Origin: Pseudomonas sp. BN102
Lineage (GTDB): Bacteria > Pseudomonadota > Gammaproteobacteria > Pseudomonadales > Pseudomonadaceae
Assembly (NCBI RefSeq): GCF_029871245.1
Contig: NZ_SSON01000050.1
Coordinates: 1 to 64,000 of the forward strand
Length of the DNA stretch: 64,000 nucleotides
Direction: 5' to 3'
In this document: positions 17,784 to 25,801 of the stretch, one piece after another
Numbering within the stretch: position 1 is the first letter of the stretch
Layout: the number at the start of each line of letters is the position of its first letter
Program-made: the position numbers and the translations under genes
Notes under the pieces: model-generated
Databases searched by the model: none
What the model was told of the DNA's origin: nothing
The model's input: only the letters and a program-made list of their open reading frames with translations

Positions 17784-18981
17784 CGCCCTGATAATCGACG
17801 CCGTGCGCACGCCCATCGGCCGCTACGCCGGTGCGCTGTCCGGCGTGCGCGCCGACGATCTCGGCGCCGTGCCGATCCGCGCCCTGATGGCCCGCCATCC
17901 GGAGCTGGACTGGAGCGCCATCGACGACGTGATCTACGGCTGCGCCAACCAGGCCGGCGAAGACAACCGCAACGTCGCGCGCATGTCTTCCCTGTTGGCC
18001 GGCCTGCCGCTGAGCGTGCCGGGCACCACACTCAACCGCCTCTGCGGCTCCGGCCTGGACGCCATCGGCAACGCCGCCCGTGCCCTACGCTGCGGCGAGG
18101 CGGGGCTGATGCTCGCCGGCGGCGTGGAGTCCATGTCTCGCGCGCCGCTCGTGATGGGCAAGGCGGAGACTGCTTTCTCCCGCCAGGCCGAAATCTTCGA
18201 CACAACCATCGGCTGGCGCTTCGTCAACCCGCTGCTGAAGGCGCAGTTCGGCATCGACTCCATGCCGGAAACCGCCGAGAACGTGGCCGAGCAGTTCAAT
18301 GTTTCCCGCGAGGACCAGGACGCCTTCGCCCTGCGCAGCCAGCAGCGCGCCGCCACCGCACAGGCCAATGGCCGCCTGGCCAAGGAAATCGTCCCGGTGG
18401 AGATTCCCCAGCGTAAAGGCGCGCCCAAGCTGGTCGAGCACGACGAGCACCCGCGCGGCGACACCACCCTGGAACAGCTGGCCAAACTGGGCACGCCGTT
18501 CCGCCAGGGTGGCAGCGTCACCGCCGGCAACGCCTCGGGTGTCAACGACGGCGCCTGCGCCTTGTTGCTGGCCAGCAGCGAAGCCGCCAAGCGCCACGGT
18601 CTGAAGGCCCGCGCGCGGGTGGTCGGCATGGCCACCGCCGGCGTCGAGCCGCGCATCATGGGCATCGGCCCGGTGCCGGCAACCCGCAAGGTGCTGGAGC
18701 TGACCGGCCTGTCCCTGGCCGACATGGACGTCATCGAACTCAACGAAGCCTTCGCCGCCCAGGGCCTGGCCGTCCTGCGCGAACTGGGTCTCGCCGACGA
18801 AGACCCTCGCGTGAATCCCAATGGCGGCGCCATCGCCCTCGGCCACCCGCTGGGCATGAGCGGCGCGCGGCTGGTCACCACCGCGCTGCACGAACTGGAA
18901 GAGCGCCAGGGCCGCTACGCCCTCTGCACCATGTGCATAGGCGTTGGCCAAGGCATCGCCCTGGTCATTGAAAGGCTCTGA
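17776..18981 (+). CDS. paaJ: 3-oxoadipyl-CoA thiolase PaaJ
   Basis: A 401-residue thiolase of normal length. The nucleophilic Cys sits in [11 protein letters not shown] (near residue 90), the catalytic His in [17 protein letters not shown] and the second Cys in TMCIGVGQG. It cleaves 3-oxoadipyl-CoA to succinyl-CoA and acetyl-CoA, and in phenylacetate breakdown also 2,3-dehydro-3-oxosuberyl-CoA. It would equally serve the beta-ketoadipate pathway (PcaF-type). The first codons overlap paaI. A GC-rich hairpin follows before paaK. Confidence 0.94.
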   Translation: MNDALIIDAVRTPIGRYAGALSGVRADDLGAVPIRALMARHPELDWSAIDDVIYGCANQAGEDNRNVARMSSLLAGLPLSVPGTTLNRLCGSGLDAIGNAARALRCGEAGLMLAGGVESMSRAPLVMGKAETAFSRQAEIFDTTIGWRFVNPLLKAQFGIDSMPETAENVAEQFNVSREDQDAFALRSQQRAATAQANGRLAKEIVPVEIPQRKGAPKLVEHDEHPRGDTTLEQLAKLGTPFRQGGSVTAGNASGVNDGACALLLASSEAAKRHGLKARARVVGMATAGVEPRIMGIGPVPATRKVLELTGLSLADMDVIELNEAFAAQGLAVLRELGLADEDPRVNPNGGAIALGHPLGMSGARLVTTALHELEERQGRYALCTMCIGVGQGIALVIERL

Positions 18982-19078
18982 AACGCAAGAACCGAGATCG
19001 ACGAAAGGGGTGAGGAGTATCCTCTTCCTCAGCACTCAGGGGCCCAAGGGCCCCCACAAAAACAATTTGAGTGAAACC

Positions 19079-20389
19079 ATGAACATGATTGCCAATACCG
19101 CCTTGCTTGACCCGATGGAAACCGCCAGCGTCGACGAACTGCGCCAGCACCAGCTGGAGCGTCTGCGCTGGAGCCTGAAGCACGCCTACGAGAACGTCCC
19201 GCTGTACCGCCAGCGCTTCGACGAGGCAGGCGTGCATCCGGATGATCTGAAATCCCTCGAAGACCTGGCCAAGTTCCCCTTCACCGGAAAGAACGACCTG
19301 CGCGACAACTACCCGTTCGGCATGTTCGCCGTGCCCCAGAGCGAAATCGTGCGCATCCATGCTTCCAGCGGCACCACCGGCAAACCCACCGTGGTCGGCT
19401 ACACGCAGAACGACATCGACACCTGGGCCAACGTGGTAGCGCGCTCGATCCGCGCCGCCGGCGGCCGCAAGGGCGACAAGGTGCACATCTCCTATGGCTA
19501 CGGCCTGTTCACCGGCGGCCTGGGCGCCCACTACGGCGCCGAGCGCCTGGGCTGCACCGTGATCCCGATGTCCGGCGGCCAGACCGAGAAGCAGGTCCAG
19601 CTGATCCGCGACTTCCAGCCGGACATCATCATGGTCACCCCGTCCTACATGCTGAACCTGGCTGACGAGATCGAGCGCCAGGGCATCGACCCGCACAAGC
19701 TGGCTCTGCGCCTCGGCATCTTCGGCGCCGAGCCCTGGACCGCCGAACTGCGCCGCGCCATCGAGGAGCGCATGGGCATCACCGCCCTGGATATCTACGG
19801 CCTGTCGGAAATCATGGGACCGGGCGTCGCCATGGAATGCGCCGAGACCAAGGACGGCCCGACCATCTGGGAAGACCACTTCTACCCCGAGATCATCGAC
19901 CCGGTGACCGGCGAAGTGCTGCCGGACGGCCAACTGGGCGAGCTGGTATTCACCTCGCTGTCCAAGGAAGCCCTGCCGATGATCCGCTACCGCACCCGCG
20001 ACCTGACCCGCCTGCTGCCGGGCACCGCGCGGCCGATGCGGCGCATGGACAAGATCACCGGCCGTAGCGACGACATGCTGATCATCCGTGGCGTGAACGT
20101 GTTCCCGACCCAGATCGAGGAGCAGGTGCTGAAGATCCGACAGCTGTCCGAGAACTACGAGATCCACCTGTCCCGCAGCGGCAACCTGGACAGCATCGAA
20201 GTCCACGTCGAACTCAAGCACGAGCACGAAGGCCTCGGCGAGCAGCAGCAACAAGCGCTGTGCAGCGAGCTGGGCAAGTACATCAAGACCTACATCGGTA
20301 TCAGCTCGCGCATCGTCCTGCGTCCCTGCTTCTCGCTGAAGCGCTCCGAGGGCAAGGCCTGCCACGTTTACGACAATCGCAACAAGTAA
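19079..20389 (+). CDS. paaK: Phenylacetate-CoA ligase PaaK
   Basis: A 436-residue AMP-forming ligase with the adenylate-binding loop ASSGTTGKPTVVGYT (about residues 95-110), the GAEPWT and YGLSEIMGPGVAMEC segments and a C-terminal lid domain (GRSDDMLIIRGVNVFP). It activates phenylacetate to phenylacetyl-CoA, the first committed step and the PaaX inducer. The start ATG at 19079 has only a weak GAGTG-like site; a second ATG lies two codons inside. It is last in the paaFGHIJK series and is followed by a clear terminator. Confidence 0.95.
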   Translation: MNMIANTALLDPMETASVDELRQHQLERLRWSLKHAYENVPLYRQRFDEAGVHPDDLKSLEDLAKFPFTGKNDLRDNYPFGMFAVPQSEIVRIHASSGTTGKPTVVGYTQNDIDTWANVVARSIRAAGGRKGDKVHISYGYGLFTGGLGAHYGAERLGCTVIPMSGGQTEKQVQLIRDFQPDIIMVTPSYMLNLADEIERQGIDPHKLALRLGIFGAEPWTAELRRAIEERMGITALDIYGLSEIMGPGVAMECAETKDGPTIWEDHFYPEIIDPVTGEVLPDGQLGELVFTSLSKEALPMIRYRTRDLTRLLPGTARPMRRMDKITGRSDDMLIIRGVNVFPTQIEEQVLKIRQLSENYEIHLSRSGNLDSIEVHVELKHEHEGLGEQQQQALCSELGKYIKTYIGISSRIVLRPCFSLKRSEGKACHVYDNRNK

Positions 20390-20404
20390 TCGCCAGAGCT
20401 GAAG

Positions 20405-20432
20405 AAAAGCCCCGCGTATGCGGGGCTTTTTC
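20405..20432 (+). terminator. Rho-independent terminator after paaK
   Basis: Stem AGCCCCGC / GCGGGGCT with loop GTAT, followed by five T residues and preceded by A residues, 18 bases after the paaK stop. It closes the paaFGHIJK transcript and, with its A-rich left flank, may also work for the minus-strand kinase-like gene that ends at 20450. Confidence 0.9.
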
Positions 20433-20449
20433 ATGGGCAGGGCAATTGG

Positions 20450-20959
20450 CTAGAAGGTAGCGCGGGACAAGTGCTCGATGATTGCCTCCACCGCCTCATC
20501 CGGCGAGATCACGGCGGAATCCAGCCGCAACGGCCCTTCGCCCCATGCTTCATAGTCATGTTCCAGAACCGATTTCCAGGTCGGAGGTTTCAGGCCAGGC
20601 ACATCGACCGACCGGGTTTCCACCCTGAGTCGATGTACTCGCGCGTCAGAGCAAACCACCTCGATATCCAGCAAGGGCACGCCGGCCCGTGTCGCAATTT
20701 CGCGCCATGCCTCGCGACTTTCAGCGACCGGATTGACGCAGTCGACGATCACCACGCGGCCAAAGCCGAGATTCGATTGAGCCAGGGCGATAGCGACCAG
20801 ATATCCGCTACGACCGACATCATGGGCAAGGACCTCGGCATCACGTAGAGCCTGTTCGATGGCATCCACTCTCAGGTAGGTCGCGTCCAGCCGGGATGCC
20901 AATCGACGCGCGATCGTTGTTTTCCCTGTGCCGGGCAGCCCGCTGAAGACAATGAGCAT
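20450..20959 (-). CDS. AAA/P-loop kinase-like protein (zeta-toxin/Zeta_toxin-like NTPase)
   Basis: A 169-residue soluble protein with an N-terminal Walker A motif GLPGTGKTTIARRLA at residues 7-21 and an Asp-rich central segment VVIVDCVNP that may be Walker B. This layout is that of small P-loop kinases (AAA_33 family) that phosphorylate small molecules or nucleotides; the substrate is unknown. A longer in-frame start exists, but the ATG at 20959 places Walker A at the expected distance. It is the first of four genes lying between the two halves of the paa cluster and has no evident tie to phenylacetate. Confidence 0.75.
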   Translation of the reverse strand: MLIVFSGLPGTGKTTIARRLASRLDATYLRVDAIEQALRDAEVLAHDVGRSGYLVAIALAQSNLGFGRVVIVDCVNPVAESREAWREIATRAGVPLLDIEVVCSDARVHRLRVETRSVDVPGLKPPTWKSVLEHDYEAWGEGPLRLDSAVISPDEAVEAIIEHLSRATF

Positions 20960-21243
20960 TTCATTTCCCGAAAAGACGGTTGTGAGGGGCTCTATCCTAA
21001 TTTCCAACGGGCATGTTGAGCGAGCCTGAGCCCATGCCATCGATGGATATCGTTGCGCTCGCCTCATCCTGCGGCCCAATGAAAGCGAGGCTGTGGCGCT
21101 CGACCGTCGGTCGGGTCGGATGCCTCCTTGCGAGCGAGCCTGTCGAATGGCGACTACCACTATCGACTCTTAGGTAGATCGGCCGGAAGGATCTGTCTGG
21201 CCGACTCCAATCGACAGCACGGAATCCAGACAGGAGATCGATC

Positions 21244-21597
21244 ATGACCTATGTAGATGGCTTCGTAGTCCCCGTCCCCACCGCCAACCGTGAGGCCTAC
21301 CGCAAGGTAGCCGAGATGGCCGCGGGGGTCTTCAAGGAATGCGGCGCCTTGAGCGTCGTCGAGTGCTGGGGCGACGATGTGCCCGAGGGGAAGGTGACCT
21401 CCTTCCCGATGGCGGTGAAACGCAAGGACGACGAAACGGTGGTGCTCTCATGGATCACCTGGCCCTCGAAGCAGGTGCGGGATGAGGGCATGAAGAAGGC
21501 GATGGAAGACCCGCGGATGCAACCCAACCCGAGCAATATGCCCTTCGATGGGCAGCGGATGATCTATGGCGGGTTCGAGGTGCTGGTGAGTGCTTGA
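21244..21597 (+). CDS. DUF1428 family protein (YbaA-like)
   Basis: A 117-residue protein beginning MTYVDGFVVPVP, the hallmark start of the DUF1428/YbaA family of alpha+beta dimeric-barrel-like proteins. It continues with VVECWGDDVPEG and ends MIYGGFEVLV, all family-typical, and full length is present. AGGAG precedes the ATG. The function of the family is not known. It lies in the block between paaK and paaA, alone on its strand, with a repeat-filled gap behind it. Confidence 0.88.
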   Translation: MTYVDGFVVPVPTANREAYRKVAEMAAGVFKECGALSVVECWGDDVPEGKVTSFPMAVKRKDDETVVLSWITWPSKQVRDEGMKKAMEDPRMQPNPSNMPFDGQRMIYGGFEVLVSA

Positions 21598-21600
21598 GAG

Positions 21601-21770
21601 GGCAGCTGCGCTGCCCTCAGCAAATGAATTCGCCCCCACAAGGAAGCCTGATGCCTGGCCCGCTCCCTGTGAGGGCGATTTCAATCGCCAAGCGGACCGC
21701 AGGTTCGCCCTTCGGCCTTGAAGAGGGATGGCTCCACTGCCATTGACGAATGAATTCGCCCCACCAAACA
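21601..21770. repeat. Intergenic repeat cluster (GAATTCGCC family)
   Basis: Three copies of the palindromic family: AAATGAATTCGCCCCCACA near 21624, GAGGGCGATTTCAATCGCC near 21671 and GACGAATGAATTCGCCCC near 21745. They are interspersed with GC-rich inverted arms (GGCAGCTGCGCTGCC). They fill the gap between the convergent DUF1428 and Mth938-like genes. Confidence 0.8.
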
Positions 21771-21787
21771 AACAGTCCCGGTGCGAC

Positions 21788-22135
21788 CTAGCAGGTGAGA
21801 TGCAGGATCGCGTTGGTGTGCTTCTGCCCCTCCTGCAGCATCTCGATGGCCTCCGCCGTCGGCCTCACGATCAACTCGATGCCGCGCCGCTCGGCCTCGC
21901 GCCTGACCTCCGACATGACCGGCAAGGCCCCGGCGCCGGTCCCGATCACCAGACGCCGGCAGTCCCAGGGAATCTCCTCCTCGATCGACAATGGCGTATG
22001 GCCGTAGGCATCGCGGAACCTTTTGGACGGTTTCTTCCTGCGCTTGCGGACCTCGCCATGATCAATCACTACGTCATGGGGGTAGGTGACCCCGTCGATG
22101 CTGATGGAGCCGAAGGAAAATGCATCGAAGCGCAT
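21788..22135 (-). CDS. Mth938-like (DUF498) domain protein
   Basis: A 115-residue protein of the Mth938/DUF498 fold. Seen features are the opening FGSISIDGVTYPHDVVI, the central LVIGTGAGALPV loop and the closing ILHLTC. Single-domain bacterial members are of unknown role; related human AAMDC and the NDUFAF3 assembly factor share the fold. The ATG at 22135 was chosen because GGAGGG sits 8-13 bases upstream; the frame extends further but without protein-like sequence. It is divergent from the His-rich gene. Confidence 0.82.
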   Translation of the reverse strand: MRFDAFSFGSISIDGVTYPHDVVIDHGEVRKRRKKPSKRFRDAYGHTPLSIEEEIPWDCRRLVIGTGAGALPVMSEVRREAERRGIELIVRPTAEAIEMLQEGQKHTNAILHLTC

Positions 22136-22336
22136 AGCCACCGCCCTCCGCTTTTCATGGCCAGCGGTAGATTGGGTCGCATCCACCGGAGCCGGCACTC
22201 GACCCGTTAAGTATGGCCCCCAGCGGAGGCGACATAGGCCAAGAACCATCCCGCCCAAGACACGATTGGTCAAAAACTATACTGCTTCGTATGGGGGCAA
22301 CATCCTCGGGGAGGATTAGATTCAGGAGGGTTCGCC

Positions 22337-22726
22337 ATGCGTATCCTCAAGCTTTTACTGGTGTTTTTCGCCTGCCTCGGCGGGGGCCAGGTGATGGCCG
22401 AAACACCCTGGCCCGGCATTGACACCAGCGGTGCCATGACACTGGCCGGCGGCAGCCACTTCAAGGGCCACCACCGGCACAGCCACGGTTTCATGAAACA
22501 TCATCATCATGGCTTCAAGTTTCATTCCCATGGGTTCAAACGCGGGTTCATTGGCCATTCGCATCGGTTCCATCACAAGCATCACCGCATCTTCGTGGTG
22601 GAGGATCCGCGTTTCGTTCGGCACCACCACTCCCACCGCGTTCATAGCATTCACGACCGTAGCGACGGGATCGTGATCCGATTCCACGATTCGCGCTCGC
22701 GGATGTTCAAGGGTTCCGATTTCTAA
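22337..22726 (+). CDS. Small secreted histidine-rich protein
   Basis: A 129-residue protein with a clear signal peptide (MRILKLLLVFFACLGGGQVMA) and a mature chain in which about one residue in four is His between positions 43 and 105, often as HH, HHH or HHHH, with Phe, Arg and Lys between. AGGAGG lies 8 bases before the ATG. I do not recognise a named family. Such composition suggests periplasmic binding of zinc, nickel, copper or haem, but this is inference from composition only. Codon use is less GC-biased than in the flanking paa genes. It stands alone ahead of the paaA promoter region. Confidence 0.75.
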   Translation: MRILKLLLVFFACLGGGQVMAETPWPGIDTSGAMTLAGGSHFKGHHRHSHGFMKHHHHGFKFHSHGFKRGFIGHSHRFHHKHHRIFVVEDPRFVRHHHSHRVHSIHDRSDGIVIRFHDSRSRMFKGSDF

Positions 22727-22909
22727 AGCCGATGAGCCCGGCTGCCGACCAGCGCCAGCTTCGACTCCGGTCCAGGTCGGAGGATGCATTGAGCCTCGGA
22801 TGACAGGGAGTCATTTCTTGTGCCTTCGATCAGCACAAGCGCCACCGCAAGTCGCGCTCACCCCAGACATCACAAACAGAACACCAATCAGGCAATACAT
22901 CTAAATACG

Positions 22910-23122
22910 TGTATCGCTTTGTGAGCCACCACAAAACACAGTCCTTCGCCAGCCGTCCCTCTGCTTCGAACCCCTCGCCTTGACCCAGCCAAGCCCTTAA
23001 ATACAGAGGTCCTTGCACGCCTTGCCCGTGCCTTATGCCCGGATCCCCGCCCTGCCACTCGTCAATCCGATACAAAAACTCTTACGACACACGTTTTATT
23101 GTTTGATATTTGTTTTTGTATC
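22910..23122 (+). promoter_or_regulatory. paaA upstream region with inverted TTTTGTATC sites
   Basis: The 455-bp gap before paaA has no gene. It holds a perfect 11-bp inverted repeat, GATACAAAAAC (23069-23079) and GTTTTTGTATC (23112-23122), with centres 43 bp apart, about four helical turns. It also holds TGTATCGCTTT at 22910-22920, identical over 11 bases to 14076-14086 in the paaF promoter. The 23090-23135 stretch is AT-rich. A PaaX operator and the paaA promoter are the likely content; the exact -10/-35 boxes are not clear. Confidence 0.55.
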
Positions 23123-23181
23123 ATTTAAAAATAGCGCCATGGCCAAGCCACCCCACGAACCCTGCATGGCTGGAGAACGGC

Positions 23182-24174
23182 ATGTACGCACAATTGGTTG
23201 AGACCGGCGTGAAGCGCGTGAAGGCGCTGGAGGAGATGTCCTCCGAGGAACGCGCCTTCCAGGAAAAGATCGACGCGGAAATCAAGATCGAGGCGAAGAA
23301 CTGGATGCCGGAAGCTTACCGGCAGACCCTGATCCGCCAGATTTCCCAACACGCCCACTCCGAGATCGTCGGCATGCTGCCGGAAGGCAACTGGGTGACC
23401 CGCGCCCCGACGCTCAAGCGCAAGCTGCAGCTGATGGCCAAGATCCAGGACGAGGCCGGCCACGGCCTCTACCTCTACAGCGCCATGGAAACCCTCGGCG
23501 CCGACCGTGACGAGGAAATCGCCAAGCTGCACAGCGGCCGCGCCAAGTACTCGAGCATCTTCAATTACCCGACCCTGAACTGGGCCGACATGGGCGCGGT
23601 GGGCTGGCTGGTGGATGGCGCCGCCATCGTCAACCAGGTGGTGCTGCAGCGCACCTCCTACGGCCCCTACTCCCGCGCCATGATCCGCATCTGCAAGGAA
23701 GAGAGCTTCCACCAGCGCCAGGGCTACGAAATCCTCCTGACCATGATGCGTCACGGCACCCAGGCGCAGAAGGACATGGTCCAGGACGCCATCAACCGCC
23801 TCTGGTGGCCATCCCTGATGATGTTCGGCCCGAGCGACGCCGACTCCCCCAACAGCGCCCAGTCCATGGCCTGGAAGATCAAGCGCCAGAGCAACGACGA
23901 GCTGCGCCAGCGCTTCATCGACCAGACCGTGCCGCAACTGGAGCTGCTCGGCTGCACCGCCCCGGACCCGCACCTGAAATGGAACGAGGAACGCGGCCAC
24001 TACGACTTCGGCGACATCGACTGGAGCGAGTTCTACGAAGTGCTCAAGGGCAACGGCCCCTGCAACGTCGAACGCGTCGCCACCCGTCGCAAGGCCATCG
24101 AAGACGGCGCCTGGGTCCGCGAAGCCGCGGTGGCCCACGCCCGCAAACAACAACGCAAAGCGGACGCCGCTTGA
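23182..24174 (+). CDS. paaA: 1,2-phenylacetyl-CoA epoxidase subunit PaaA (catalytic)
   Basis: A 330-residue ferritin-like diiron oxygenase subunit. The two ExxH iron-binding motifs are visible in [13 protein letters not shown] and [13 protein letters not shown], with further carboxylate ligands in the helices before each. PaaA holds the active site that epoxidises the ring of phenylacetyl-CoA, with PaaC as structural partner and PaaE as electron donor. The ATG at 23182 has GGAGA at 23172, 5-6 bases upstream; longer in-frame starts overlap the operator region. It leads paaABCDE. Confidence 0.96.
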   Translation: MYAQLVETGVKRVKALEEMSSEERAFQEKIDAEIKIEAKNWMPEAYRQTLIRQISQHAHSEIVGMLPEGNWVTRAPTLKRKLQLMAKIQDEAGHGLYLYSAMETLGADRDEEIAKLHSGRAKYSSIFNYPTLNWADMGAVGWLVDGAAIVNQVVLQRTSYGPYSRAMIRICKEESFHQRQGYEILLTMMRHGTQAQKDMVQDAINRLWWPSLMMFGPSDADSPNSAQSMAWKIKRQSNDELRQRFIDQTVPQLELLGCTAPDPHLKWNEERGHYDFGDIDWSEFYEVLKGNGPCNVERVATRRKAIEDGAWVREAAVAHARKQQRKADAA

Positions 24175-24201
24175 CCTGCCCCTGATCTGGAGATTCCCGC
24201 C

Positions 24202-24483
24202 ATGTCCGAATGGACCCTTTTCGAAGTCTTCGTGCGCAGCAAGCACGGCCTGAATCACAAGCACGTCGGCAGCGTGCATGCCGCCGACGCGCGCATGGCC
24301 ATCGAGAACGCCCGCGAGCTCTACACCCGTCGCAACGAAGGCGTGAGCCTGTGGGTGGTGCCCTCGGCGCTGATCACGGCCTCCTCCCCGGACGAGAAAG
24401 AGCCGCTGTTCGACCCGGCCCAGGACAAGGTCTACCGCCACGCCAGCTTCTACGAGCTGCCGGCCGAAGTCGGCCACATGTGA
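24202..24483 (+). CDS. paaB: Phenylacetyl-CoA epoxidase subunit PaaB
   Basis: A 93-residue protein, the normal PaaB length, with the family opening WTLFEVFVRSKHGLNHKHVGS and the central LYTRRNEGVSLWVV. PaaB is a small accessory subunit of the epoxidase complex and may bridge or organise PaaA-PaaC heterodimers. TGGAG lies before the ATG. It is 27 bases after paaA and 10 before paaC. Confidence 0.95.
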   Translation: MSEWTLFEVFVRSKHGLNHKHVGSVHAADARMAIENARELYTRRNEGVSLWVVPSALITASSPDEKEPLFDPAQDKVYRHASFYELPAEVGHM

Positions 24484-24493
24484 GGCCGCTGCC

Positions 24494-25255
24494 ATGACCC
24501 AACGCGAAGACCTCATCCAATACTTGCTGCATCTGGGCGACAGTGCCCTGATCCAGGGCCAGCGCCTCTGCGAATGGTGTGGCCACGCGCCCGCCATCGA
24601 GGAAGAACTGGCGCTGATGAACGTCGGCCTCGACCTGGTCGGCCAGGCCCGCAACTGGCTGGAATACGCCGCCGAGCTGATTGCCGACGGCCGTGACGCC
24701 GATCACCTGGCCTTCCGCCGTGACGAACGTGCCTACCGCAACCTGCTGCTGGTGGAGCAGCCCAACGGCGACTACGCCGTGACCATCACCAAGCAGTTTT
24801 TCTTCGACGCCTGGCACTTCCAGGTGCTGCACGGCCTGAGCCAGTCGAGCGACGAGCGCGTGGCCGGCATTGCCGCCAAGGCCCTGAAGGAAGTCACCTA
24901 CCACCTGCGTCGCTCCGGCGAGTGGGTCGAGCGCCTCGGCGACGGCACCGAGGAAAGCCACCAGCGCATGCTGGCGGCCGTTCGCGACCTCTGGCGCTTC
25001 ACCGTCGAGCTGGTGAACGGCGACGAGGTGGAACAGCGCCTGTTCGAGGCCGGCATCGCGCCGAACCCGGCAGACATCGCCGCGGCCTGGAAGGCCAAGG
25101 TCGCCGACATCTTCGCCAGCGCGACCCTGCCGCTGCCGGAGCCGGCCAGCTACTTCTACCTGTCCGGCCGCAAGGGCCTGCACACCGAGCACCTCGGTCT
25201 GCTGCTGGCCGAAATGCAGTTCCTCCAGCGGGCCTACCCCGATGCGTCCTGGTGA
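24494..25255 (+). CDS. paaC: Phenylacetyl-CoA epoxidase subunit PaaC (structural)
   Basis: A 253-residue ferritin-like helical protein related to PaaA. Family segments seen are LIQYLLHLGDSALIQGQRL, the helix EWCGHAPAIEEELALMN and FFFDAWHFQVL. PaaC pairs with PaaA in the heterodimer that binds substrate, but it lacks a working diiron centre. GAGG precedes the ATG. Its 3' end overlaps paaD by 14 bases. Confidence 0.95.
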   Translation: MTQREDLIQYLLHLGDSALIQGQRLCEWCGHAPAIEEELALMNVGLDLVGQARNWLEYAAELIADGRDADHLAFRRDERAYRNLLLVEQPNGDYAVTITKQFFFDAWHFQVLHGLSQSSDERVAGIAAKALKEVTYHLRRSGEWVERLGDGTEESHQRMLAAVRDLWRFTVELVNGDEVEQRLFEAGIAPNPADIAAAWKAKVADIFASATLPLPEPASYFYLSGRKGLHTEHLGLLLAEMQFLQRAYPDASW

Positions 25256-25775
25256 GCTGATCGCCAGCGACCGCGGCGCCAGGCCCGGCGCGCCGGATGA
25301 TCTGGCGCACGCCTGGTCGGTGCTGGGCGAGGTGATGGACCCGGAAGTGCCGGTGGTCAGCGTGGTCGACCTCGGCATCGTCCGCGGCCTCGACTGGCAG
25401 GACGGGCACCTCCACGTGGTGGTCACCCCGACCTACTCCGGCTGCCCGGCCACCGAGGTGATCGAGCACGACATCGAGCAGGCCCTGCAAGGCGCCGGTT
25501 TCGCCGCGCCGCAGCTGGAGCGCCGCCTGACCCCGGCCTGGACCACCGACTGGATCAGCGAGGACGGCCGCGAACGCCTGCGCGCCTACGGCATCGCCCC
25601 GCCGGCCGGCAGCACCAGCAAGCGCAGCCTGCTGGGCGACTCCGGTGATGTCTGCTGCCCGCAATGCGGCAGCGCGCACACCGAGCTGCTCAGCCAGTTC
25701 GGCTCCACGGCCTGCAAGGCGCTGTACCGCTGCCGCGACTGCCTGGAACCTTTCGACTATTTCAAGTGCATCTGA
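25242..25775 (+). CDS. paaD: PaaD, Fe-S/MIP18-type maturation factor for the epoxidase
   Basis: A 177-residue protein. Residues 20-110 form a MIP18/DUF59 domain (VMDPEVPVVSVVDLGIVR, then YSGCPATEVIEHD with the conserved Cys). The C-terminal 45 residues are a four-Cys zinc-ribbon-like module (CCPQCGS then YRCRDC). PaaD is needed for a functional complex, probably for Fe-S assembly of PaaE or metal loading. There is no separate ribosome site; the start lies within the paaC end, so translation is likely coupled. Confidence 0.94.
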   Translation: MRPGELIASDRGARPGAPDDLAHAWSVLGEVMDPEVPVVSVVDLGIVRGLDWQDGHLHVVVTPTYSGCPATEVIEHDIEQALQGAGFAAPQLERRLTPAWTTDWISEDGRERLRAYGIAPPAGSTSKRSLLGDSGDVCCPQCGSAHTELLSQFGSTACKALYRCRDCLEPFDYFKCI

Positions 25776-25801
25776 GTGGCTTGCCACCGGAGACGACGAC
25801 A

